From: Bifidobacteriaceae bacterium
GTDB lineage: Bacteria > Actinomycetota > Actinomycetes > Actinomycetales > WQXJ01
Length of the DNA: 12,154 bases
NCBI GenBank assembly: GCA_031256885.1
Contig: JAIRPS010000057.1
Location: 1 to 12,154, forward strand
Direction: 5' to 3'
The position numbers were made by a program, and so were the translations under genes. This document shows, one piece after another, positions 5,763 through 12,154 of this stretch (positions are counted from its first letter, which is position 1; every line of letters starts with the position of its first letter). Under the pieces are notes generated by a model that did no database searches, was not told where the DNA came from, and saw only the letters and a list, made by a program, of their open reading frames with translations.

Positions 5763-6792
5763 TTGGCATTCTTTAGACGAAGACGATGTCCGTATTCGGG
5801 CGCCGCGTCACGGCAGCCGTCCACGCACCAAAATTCGTCCCCAGCATGCCAATGCTGTTTTGGCGCGCGTAGTCAGGGTTGACCGTGGCCGTTACCGGGT
5901 GATGTTGGAGCATGACAGCAGCCATGCCTTATCCGCTATGCGTTCACGCGAACTGACGGGCGTGCAGATTGTGGTGGGTGATCTGGTTGATTTAGTGGGC
6001 GATTTGTCCGGCCAACCCGGCAGCTTAGCCCGGATTGTGCGCGTCCAGCCGCGTGTTTCCGTATTGCGACGCTCCGCCGATGACGTAGACCCTGCCGAAC
6101 GTGTGATTGTCGCTGGTGCACAACAGTTAGTCATTGTCACCGCCTTAGCGAATCCGCCTCCCCGGCCAGGGCTGATTGATCGCTGCCTGGTGGCTGCCTA
6201 CGATGCCGGACTTACCCCAGTGCTTTGCCTAACCAAAGCAGATCTTGGCTCGCCCGACCAGTTGATTCAACTGTACACCGGACTTGACCTGGCCGTGGTC
6301 ACGGTTGGTCGTAGCACAACCTCAGCCACACCGCCCAACCGTCGTTTGATTGGCCTTGAGCATGTTGCCAAACTGCTGGTGGGACGGGTTTCCGTGCTGG
6401 TTGGTCATTCCGGAGTAGGCAAATCAACTTTGGTAAACGCTTTGGTGGCGGGGGCTGGGCAAGCTGTTGGTAAGGTCAATCAGGTCACTGGGCGGGGGCG
6501 GCACACGTCATCGGCGGCGGTAGCTTTGCCACTGGCTGCGGGCGGCTGGGTGATCGACACTCCTGGTGTACGCTCTTTTGGGTTGAGTCATGTGACTGAT
6601 CAGCAGCTTTTAGCGGCTTTCGCTGACATCGCTGAACCAGCCATGACCTGCCCGCGCGGCTGCACCCATTTGTCTAACGCGCCAGATTGCGAACTTGATC
6701 AATGGGTTAATGATGACGCGCAACGCCACCAAAGGCTGGCTTCTTTCCGTAGACTGTGGGAATGTCGCCAAACACCGGCCTTCCCACGATAA
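5749..6792 (+). CDS. rsgA: Ribosome small-subunit assembly GTPase RsgA
   Basis: RsgA is a circularly permuted GTPase that acts late in 30S subunit maturation. 347 residues from ATG 5749; the frame is open further upstream but only inside aroA. An OB-fold region comes first (about 40-110). The G motifs then follow in permuted order: TKAD (162-165, the NKxD-type G4), GHSGVGKS (219-226, P-loop G1) and DTPG (270-273, G3). A C-terminal zinc knuckle follows with C301, C305, H307 and C314. All key residues are present. The gene overlaps aroA by 14 nt and hisN by 31 nt. The ribosome site is weak, so translational coupling is likely. The aroA-rsgA-hisN order is common in actinobacteria and supports the call. 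Confidence 0.95.
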   Translation: MSRADWHSLDEDDVRIRAPRHGSRPRTKIRPQHANAVLARVVRVDRGRYRVMLEHDSSHALSAMRSRELTGVQIVVGDLVDLVGDLSGQPGSLARIVRVQPRVSVLRRSADDVDPAERVIVAGAQQLVIVTALANPPPRPGLIDRCLVAAYDAGLTPVLCLTKADLGSPDQLIQLYTGLDLAVVTVGRSTTSATPPNRRLIGLEHVAKLLVGRVSVLVGHSGVGKSTLVNALVAGAGQAVGKVNQVTGRGRHTSSAAVALPLAAGGWVIDTPGVRSFGLSHVTDQQLLAAFADIAEPAMTCPRGCTHLSNAPDCELDQWVNDDAQRHQRLASFRRLWECRQTPAFPR

Positions 6793-7589
6793 CCCCTGAC
6801 GCCCCCTACCGTGCCGACATTTTACTTGCCCACGAGTTAGCTAACTGGGCTGATGAGATCACCACAGACCGTTTCTGGTCACCCGACCTTGAGGTTCACA
6901 CCAAAGCTGATATGACACCGGTGACTGATGCAGATCAACGAGTTGAACAGTTGCTGTGCAATAAACTCGCTAAAACTCGGCCCAGCGACGCGATTGTCGG
7001 TGAAGAGTTTGGGGCGCATGGTTCTGCCAACCGCACCTGGGTAATTGACCCAATTGACGGCACCAAAAATTTTTTGCGTGGTGTACCAGTCTGGGCCACC
7101 TTGATTGGTTTGATTGAGGATGGTCAACCGGTGCTCGGCATGGTCAGCGCGCCAGCAATTGGCCGCCGCTGGTGGGCAGCCCGTGGTTTTGGCGCATATA
7201 TTGGCCGCAGTTTTACCACCGGCCAACCGATCCATGTTTCTGACATTTCCGAGTTGGCGGACGCATCGTTTTCTTGCTCATCGCTCGGCGGTTGGGATAA
7301 AGCCGACCGTCTGGATCAATATGTGGCCTTGTCGCGAGCGGTTTGGCGGACTCGCGGCTATGGCGATTTTTGGAGTTACATGATGGTTGCGGAAGGCTCA
7401 GTGGACATTGCTGCCGAACCTGAACTGGCCTTCCACGACATGGCTGCGGTTGCCGCCATCGTGATTGAAGCTGGCGGTCGGTTCACCGACACCAGCGGCC
7501 AAGTTGATGGCCCCTTCGGTAAGGACGCTCTCGCCACCAACGGGATCCTGCACGATCAAGCCCTCGGCTTCCTCGCCCCGCGCAAGTAA
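6762..7589 (+). CDS. hisN: Histidinol-phosphatase of the inositol-monophosphatase family
   Basis: The family hydrolyses phosphate monoesters with Mg2+; the actinobacterial member next to rsgA is usually the histidinol-phosphatase of histidine biosynthesis. 275 residues from ATG 6762; an alternative GTG two codons earlier (6756) cannot be excluded. Motifs: TKADMTPVTDAD near the start, GEEFG (G80, E81, E82), WVIDPIDGTKNF (metal-binding D96 and D99, T101), and FHDMAA near the end (D226, the third metal-binding Asp). The substrate could also be inositol phosphate or another sugar phosphate, because sequence alone separates these subfamilies poorly. It is the last gene of the run. Hairpins follow 17-100 bp after its stop, facing the convergent ligase gene. 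Confidence 0.88.
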   Translation: MSPNTGLPTITPDAPYRADILLAHELANWADEITTDRFWSPDLEVHTKADMTPVTDADQRVEQLLCNKLAKTRPSDAIVGEEFGAHGSANRTWVIDPIDGTKNFLRGVPVWATLIGLIEDGQPVLGMVSAPAIGRRWWAARGFGAYIGRSFTTGQPIHVSDISELADASFSCSSLGGWDKADRLDQYVALSRAVWRTRGYGDFWSYMMVAEGSVDIAAEPELAFHDMAAVAAIVIEAGGRFTDTSGQVDGPFGKDALATNGILHDQALGFLAPRK

Positions 7590-7605
7590 CCCGCGCGGCA
7601 CCCAC

Positions 7606-7630
7606 GCACTGCTCGCGCGGTGCCCAGTGC
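7606..7630 (+). terminator. Small hairpin after hisN, possible terminator
   Basis: GCACTG (7606-7611) pairs with CAGTGC (7625-7630) across a 13-nt GC-rich loop, and an overlapping alternative pairs GGCACC with GGTGCC. There is no U-tract. It lies just before palindromic copy 4, so the two may act together at the end of the operon. Confidence 0.35.
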
Positions 7631-7631
7631 A

Positions 7632-7689
7632 TTCAGCGCGAGGTTTGTTTCCTTTTAACCCTGTTTTATGAAACAAACCTCGCGTTGAA
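7632..7689. repeat. Palindromic element, copy 4 (full), between convergent genes
   Basis: The arms are TTCAGCGCGAGGTTTGTTTC (7632-7651) and GAAACAAACCTCGCGTTGAA (7670-7689), with an 18-nt loop (7652-7669) in the CTTTT...TTTTAT frame and core AACCCTG. The single non-Watson-Crick position is G/T here, where copies 1 and 3 have A/C. It lacks the GGGAAACAGG lead-in. It lies 43 bp after the hisN stop and 15 bp from the ligase stop, so transcripts from both sides would carry the hairpin at their 3' ends. It could act as a bidirectional terminator or RNA stabiliser. Confidence 0.9.
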
Positions 7690-7703
7690 CCGGCGAATCT
7701 GGC

Positions 7704-8768
7704 TTAGGGCACGCGGGCGGTCCATTCGTTGCTGGAAAACTTGGTGTCAGCCAGGTGTTGTGCTTCAGCTAGTTCCGCAGCGGTTGGACTGGAGCGCACC
7801 AAACGGTGTTGGCGAGCGAAGCTGTCAACAAAGGCGGTGACTATTTGTTCGCGCGGCAAACCGGTTTGGGAACGCAACGGGTCTACTCGCTTGGCGGCAG
7901 AAACGGTGCCTTTATCACTCAGTTTGGCGCGGCCAATCCGCAAAACTTCGGTCATTTTGGCTGCGTCAATGTCATAAGCCATAGTCACATGGTGTAGCAC
8001 TGTGCCGTCGGCGAGGCGGCGCTGGGCGGCGCCGGCAATCTTGCCACTGGGTGAAGCAATATCGTTGATTGGCTGGTAGGTGGCTTGAATACCCAGTTCA
8101 CCAAGCGCCCGCAGCACCCAGTTGTCTAAAAATGCATAGGATTCAACAAAACTCAGTCCATCAACTAATGAACCGGGCACTACCAGCGAGTAGGTGATGG
8201 TATTGCCTGGTTCAATGAACATGGCCCCGCCACCGGAAATCCGCCGCACCACGGTTACACCATGCCGAGCGGCGGCTTCTAAGTCAACTTCGTTACGTAA
8301 GGATTGGAATGAGCCGATCACTACTGCCGATGACGCCCACTGCCAGATCCGTAAAGTTGGTCCGCGCTGCCCCGCCCCAAGCGCCCGCGCATACACTTCA
8401 TCGAGGGCCATTTGCATGGCCGGTGATTGTGGGCCGTCTTCGATTAGTTCAAATGAATGGTCTTCCCAGGTGGTCGCTTTGCCCAGGGCGCGCCGCACGG
8501 TTAGGGCAACAGCTGCCGCATCAAAACCGATCAATTGGTCGCTGGGCAGCAAACTGCCGACCAGTCGTGCAGTCAACTGGTCGGCAGTCAGGTCTGCTGA
8601 AACGCCATCGAGAGCTTGTTCTAGCCGGGTGATGGCGTCCGGCGGTTCGGCGAAAAAATCACCAGCTAGTCGCGGCTCAACCAAGCAGTTAGTTTGGTCG
8701 AGTTGAAACTCGATGCTGACGAGTTTGCCGCCGGGTACTTTGTGAACTCCACGCATGGCCACCATCAT
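7704..8768 (-). CDS. Lipoate-protein ligase A family protein with N-terminal accessory domain
   Basis: Enzymes of this family attach lipoate or octanoate to the lysine of E2 and GcvH proteins. 354 residues from ATG 8768, which has AGG 6 nt upstream. An ATG at 8756 (MRGVHKVPGGKL) is equally possible, while the TTG at 8792 is unlikely because it abuts a hairpin. The first ~90 residues (KVPGGKL...GDFFAEPPDAI) match the accessory domain that is C-terminal in E. coli LplA but N-terminal in actinobacterial members. The catalytic domain follows, with RRISGGGAMF (175-184), GNTITYS, NDI (235-237), GKIAGAAQRR (K243, the expected ligand-binding lysine) and VLHHVTMAYD. The layout suggests a functional salvage ligase. 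A biotin or octanoyl transferase role cannot be excluded. It points towards hisN and shares the palindromic hairpin as its 3' end. Confidence 0.85.
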   Translation of the reverse strand: MMVAMRGVHKVPGGKLVSIEFQLDQTNCLVEPRLAGDFFAEPPDAITRLEQALDGVSADLTADQLTARLVGSLLPSDQLIGFDAAAVALTVRRALGKATTWEDHSFELIEDGPQSPAMQMALDEVYARALGAGQRGPTLRIWQWASSAVVIGSFQSLRNEVDLEAAARHGVTVVRRISGGGAMFIEPGNTITYSLVVPGSLVDGLSFVESYAFLDNWVLRALGELGIQATYQPINDIASPSGKIAGAAQRRLADGTVLHHVTMAYDIDAAKMTEVLRIGRAKLSDKGTVSAAKRVDPLRSQTGLPREQIVTAFVDSFARQHRLVRSSPTAAELAEAQHLADTKFSSNEWTARVP

Positions 8769-8795
8769 GGCTTGCCTGGCAAGTTGGTGCAAGTA

Positions 8796-8830
8796 GGCAG
8801 GCCGGGTACCGCATCAATACCCGGCCTGCC
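8796..8830 (-). terminator. Perfect 13-bp hairpin after the GH92 gene
   Basis: GGCAGGCCGGGTA (8796-8808) and TACCCGGCCTGCC (8818-8830) pair perfectly around a 9-nt loop. It lies 10 bp beyond the mannosidase stop in the direction of transcription, with no U-tract after it (TACTTGCACC). This is the kind of GC-rich hairpin common at actinobacterial gene ends. It also lies just upstream of the ligase gene, so it may limit read-through into it. Confidence 0.75.
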
Positions 8831-8839
8831 AACTATGCC

Positions 8840-11800
8840 TTAGCGGATTGTTTTGGTTTTGTTTGAGGTTTTGGCTTTGCCGTTCAGCTTGACCTTGACA
8901 CTCAAACGCTTACCCTTATCAACCGCCTTGACCTTATAACTGGCCTTAGTAGCACCCTTAATCGCCTTACCTGAGCGATACCACTGATAACTCACACCAG
9001 CCTTCACCGCCGCAGACAACTTGACACTCAACCGGGCACCAACCTTCGCCTTACCCTTCACAGCCGGCTTAACCAACTTCACCGCACTACCCAACGCAAC
9101 CGTCGCCGCCACCGGATCAGCCGCCGCCTTAGCAACCACACCAGCAGGAGCCACCGGCAAACCAGTCACCCGCAACTTAGCCTTCGCAATCGCAGTAACC
9201 AAAACCGTCTGCGCAGCCGTCACAGCCACCTGAGTAGCATCATCATCAGCAAACACCACCTGCGCAGCCGCCAAAGCATCAGCCAAACCAGCCAACGACG
9301 ACGGCACATACGCAGCAGCATTACCAACAATCGAAGAAGCCACACTAATCGCCGAACCCAAACCAGCCTTCACCGCACGCAACACCAACTGACCAAACGC
9401 CGCTTCGAGCGTGTCAACAGCAGTTTCGACCTGATGTTCGGCTGCTTGTGGGTCATCACGCACTGTGATACCAGCAGTAACAGCAGCCGCTACGCGCGCC
9501 CAACTGCTCGGCGTGAACTGGCTGCTGTCCAAGTTACCAGCCATCTCAATCAGCGAAATCAGCAAGGCTTTGTCACCCAGTTTGTGAACCTTACTCAAAG
9601 CATCAAGTAAGGCCTGGGCTTCAGCGTCAACCGCTGCCTGAGTCGGGTCAGCCGCCAACACGCCCTGCGCATGCGCTACAGCCTCAGCCAGCGACTGCAA
9701 ATGAGCACTTTGGTAACCGCTGGGGTTATCCAAAACCACTTGCGCTGCGCTAAGTAAAGCATCAAGCACTGCTGTATCAACCGCTGCAACCAGCGCATCT
9801 GCTAAACCTGGCAGATCGTTGATGACCCGACGAAGATCAGCTATGGCAGGTTGCGGATCAGCTAACAGGGCGCGCGCTTCTTCCATCAGAGCATGGAATG
9901 GCGCATAACTGGCGACAGTCCAACTAGCTGGCGTGGCGTCAAACAGGTTATACACATTGACCATGTAGCGCAGCATCGTCTGATCAGCCAAGGACACGTA
10001 TGTCACAGTCGTGCTGAAGGCGGCAGTTGCCACCCCATCCGACAGTGTGTAAGTCACTGTGTAATTACCGGACTGAGCATAGGTATGCGAACCTTTGACT
10101 GCGCCATCGGCCACCACACCGGTAGCCAAAGTGGAGGCGTCCCCCCAGTTGATGCTGACGCTCAACGGGCCGCGGCCACCGCTTGCGCTACCCAACACCA
10201 GGTCGCTAACAACCGCACCAACCGCTTGCGGCGCAGCTGGAGTGGACTGCGGCGCTAGCTCAGCTGGCGCTAAAGGACCAGTTCCGTCGGTGGCCACCGC
10301 CATGATGTGTTGGCGACCGCCCACCAATGTGCCGGACGAGTTATTGGCGTAGCTCGGCGGCATTTGGAACCACATTGCAGCGCCATGGTTAGTTTCCAGA
10401 GCAATCGGATCACTGATGTACAGCGAAGTGACTTTGGTGTTGCCTTCGCTAACACCAGAGTTATGCAAACGGGTTTGCACCGCCGAGAAAACTTGGGTAC
10501 CAGATTGTAGATTACTGCCCGGATAACACCAGTCACCAAAATGCAGATACACCGGCTGTTCAAAACCGTCGGCGTAAATGATCTTGGCAGTACCGGTCTT
10601 GTTGGAGCCTTCATTTGCTGTACCAATCAAAGCTAGTTTGCTGGCACCAACCCCTAAATCCAAAGCGAACTTAGCGTCTTGAGCAGTGATGGCATCTGGT
10701 GTACCGATTGGTGGATCGGGAATCCACACGCGCATGCCAGCAGCAGCAATTGCCTGGTCAGCAATCGCATTGTTGCCACTGTCCGGTCCCGGCCCAACCC
10801 GTGCCGGAATGGTGATGGTTTGACCAACCGTCCAGGGCACAGTGTTGCCATAGCCAAGCAAGCTCCGCCCATAGCCCCAACCCTGACCATCGCAGGAGGC
10901 ACCAGTAGTACCAATATTGGTGATGCAAACCGCGTCAAAAGCGCCGCTGATGTCATAGCTCCCACCAACTTGAACAGCAATATCACCACGCAGAGTGACC
11001 GGTGTGGCAACATCAGCACCGCTGTAAATCAAGGTGACTTGTCCGCTGTAAAGCCCAGGCGTATCAAGTTGCACGGCGGGAACAGTCAAACTAACACCAC
11101 CGAGCGGTGAACCAGTCACCGTAGCTGTGCGTGGGCCAATGCCATCATTCAAATCCAAAGTGACCGACCAGTCAGCCGGGTTAGTTGAAGGAGCCCGCGC
11201 CGTCCCTAAATTGATGGTGCCAGCTTCACCGAAACGTAATGTTGTGTTCTCAGCCGGATAGTAAGCAACACCGTCAGGAGCATAATCTTTATCAGCCAAA
11301 AATTCGATTTCAGCTAAAGTGATTTCGGCGCTGCCTTGCAATTTCAGGCGAAGCCAAGCATATGCTCCAGGATTAGCAATCGTGTAATAGCGGGTTTGCA
11401 CATTCCAACGGAAACTCTGATTGGAACGATCATCGATTTCTTGCCAAGTTTGACCGTCAGCCGATCCCTCCAAAACCCAACTGTGCGGAGCAGTAGTGCC
11501 GCTAGCACCATTGGTTATGGTGTATCCGGTGAAATAAGCCAAGCCAGCGTTTGATTTCACACTGATAATTGGTGTTGCTGAACCTAATGCCGTAACTGTG
11601 CCAGAGTTATTGTCAACCAAATTGCTGGTAGACACGCCGGTGTCGAGAGTCACAGCACTCCACTGCCGATCACTAACATCCACCAATGGCGAGGGTTCAG
11701 TGACCGGCGTGGTGTTCTCGCCCCAGTTGGTGGCGGTCGGGCTGACCTGGAAATCAACCGTGTGGTCACCGGCGCTGAGCACCACAGCCTGATCAAGCCG

Positions 11801-12154
11801 GGGTTGGCTGATTGGCTGACCATCGACTGTCACACCAGCCACATAAGGCGTGTTAGCTGTGTTACCGGGCGCATTAATCGTGATAGTGCCATGCGCACCA
11901 CGGTTGATCTTGGCTTTGTCAAAGGTTGGGGAAGCGATTGTGTAGCTACCTGAACCCAAAGAAAGCGGGTAGAAACCAAGTGCCGCAAACACTTCCCAGG
12001 CAGCCATTGAGCCGTTATCTTCATCGCCTGGATAACCTTGGCCAATATCTGAACCAACGACCAGCCGGCGCACCGCTTCACGAATAATTTGTTGGGTCGA
12101 TGACGGCCGACCAGCCTCGGCATACATCCAAGGAATGTGCATGGAGACTTGGTT
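8840..12154 (-). CDS. GH92 alpha-mannosidase, multimodular, secreted (N-terminal part outside window)
   Basis: The visible ~1104 residues begin inside the GH92 catalytic domain (NQVSMHIPWMYAEAGRP). They include the GDEDNG motif (about 39-44 counting from Met at 12142), whose Asp residues are the expected general base, then GFYPLSLGSGSY. GH92 enzymes are Ca2+-dependent exo-alpha-mannosidases acting on N-glycans and yeast mannan. After the catalytic end (~135) come an F5/8-type C (CBM32-like) domain (about 150-285), a beta-sandwich linker (about 290-395), a second carbohydrate-binding-like domain with GFEQPVYLHFGDW (about 395-620), a PKD domain (about 640-715, INWGD, GSHTYAQSGNYTVTYTL), Ala-rich helical FIVAR-like repeats (about 720-990), and a Lys-rich Ig-like repeat with YQWYRSG and IKGATKASY (about 1020-1090). 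There is no LPXTG or C-terminal anchor, so the enzyme is probably released or held non-covalently. The catalytic Glu and signal peptide are outside. Codon use changes sharply before about 9410. Confidence 0.9.
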   Translation of the reverse strand, partial: NQVSMHIPWMYAEAGRPSSTQQIIREAVRRLVVGSDIGQGYPGDEDNGSMAAWEVFAALGFYPLSLGSGSYTIASPTFDKAKINRGAHGTITINAPGNTANTPYVAGVTVDGQPISQPRLDQAVVLSAGDHTVDFQVSPTATNWGENTTPVTEPSPLVDVSDRQWSAVTLDTGVSTSNLVDNNSGTVTALGSATPIISVKSNAGLAYFTGYTITNGASGTTAPHSWVLEGSADGQTWQEIDDRSNQSFRWNVQTRYYTIANPGAYAWLRLKLQGSAEITLAEIEFLADKDYAPDGVAYYPAENTTLRFGEAGTINLGTARAPSTNPADWSVTLDLNDGIGPRTATVTGSPLGGVSLTVPAVQLDTPGLYSGQVTLIYSGADVATPVTLRGDIAVQVGGSYDISGAFDAVCITNIGTTGASCDGQGWGYGRSLLGYGNTVPWTVGQTITIPARVGPGPDSGNNAIADQAIAAAGMRVWIPDPPIGTPDAITAQDAKFALDLGVGASKLALIGTANEGSNKTGTAKIIYADGFEQPVYLHFGDWCYPGSNLQSGTQVFSAVQTRLHNSGVSEGNTKVTSLYISDPIALETNHGAAMWFQMPPSYANNSSGTLVGGRQHIMAVATDGTGPLAPAELAPQSTPAAPQAVGAVVSDLVLGSASGGRGPLSVSINWGDASTLATGVVADGAVKGSHTYAQSGNYTVTYTLSDGVATAAFSTTVTYVSLADQTMLRYMVNVYNLFDATPASWTVASYAPFHALMEEARALLADPQPAIADLRRVINDLPGLADALVAAVDTAVLDALLSAAQVVLDNPSGYQSAHLQSLAEAVAHAQGVLAADPTQAAVDAEAQALLDALSKVHKLGDKALLISLIEMAGNLDSSQFTPSSWARVAAAVTAGITVRDDPQAAEHQVETAVDTLEAAFGQLVLRAVKAGLGSAISVASSIVGNAAAYVPSSLAGLADALAAAQVVFADDDATQVAVTAAQTVLVTAIAKAKLRVTGLPVAPAGVVAKAAADPVAATVALGSAVKLVKPAVKGKAKVGARLSVKLSAAVKAGVSYQWYRSGKAIKGATKASYKVKAVDKGKRLSVKVKLNGKAKTSNKTKTIR
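8870..9410 (-). other. Codon-use and base-skew island in the 3' end of the GH92 gene
   Basis: On the coding strand, codons here end mostly in G or T (GCG, GTG, GTT, AAG, TTG, GGT) and C is scarce, while upstream modules use a mixed set with many C-ending codons. The change lies within the last FIVAR-like repeat. It covers that helix pair and the terminal Lys-rich Ig-like repeat. This suggests that the tail module was exchanged or copied from another surface-protein gene. Confidence 0.55.

Noticed and set aside
8790..8792. TTG start for the lipoate-ligase gene
   Set aside because: It sits directly against the 13-bp hairpin, and family homology begins only at KVPGGKL. ATG 8768 or 8756 fits better.
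9021..11953. Several plus-strand open frames opposite the GH92 gene
   Set aside because: They are antisense shadows of a long gene with clear domain content, and none has recognisable motifs.

Overview
The window looks like a piece of a mid-GC actinobacterial chromosome. The evidence is the gene order doxX-like / aroA / rsgA / hisN, the actinobacterial style of the AroA and lipoate-ligase sequences, TTG/GTG start candidates and weak Shine-Dalgarno sites with overlapping genes. The multidomain secreted alpha-mannosidase suggests an organism that feeds on host or fungal glycans. I cannot name the genus.

Layout. 1-120: the start of an IS3-family transposase OrfA (minus strand, running off the left edge) and the end of that insertion sequence. 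121-1073: non-coding and repeat-rich. It holds two full copies and one half copy of a 58-bp palindromic element, scattered fragments of it, and three tandem 43-bp units. 1074-3674: a two-gene plus-strand cassette, made of a secreted beta-propeller-like protein and a GT-C type membrane glycosyltransferase that overlaps it by ATGA. The true 5' end of the secreted protein appears to lie upstream of its in-frame ATG. A good ribosome-binding site and ATG at 1074, followed by (AG)8, are out of frame by exactly one AG unit with a complete signal peptide. This looks like a phase-variable (OFF) or recently broken gene. 3806-7589: a tight housekeeping run of DoxX-family membrane protein, AroA (EPSP synthase, with two in-frame tandem-repeat expansions), RsgA (ribosome-assembly GTPase) and HisN (histidinol-phosphatase family), each overlapping the next by 8-31 nt. 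7606-7689: hairpins, including a third full copy of the palindrome, between convergent genes. 7704-8768 (minus): a lipoate-protein ligase family protein. 8796-8830: a perfect 13-bp hairpin. 8840-12154 (minus, 5' end outside): the C-terminal ~1100 residues of a GH92 alpha-mannosidase with carbohydrate-binding, PKD, helical FIVAR-like and Ig-like repeat modules.

The most notable points are the AG-repeat switch in front of the secreted protein/glycosyltransferase pair, the palindromic repeat family with a conserved loop frame and variable loop core, the minisatellite expansions inside aroA, and an abrupt change of codon use in the 3' end of the mannosidase gene. All functional calls come from reading motifs by eye; no database search was run.
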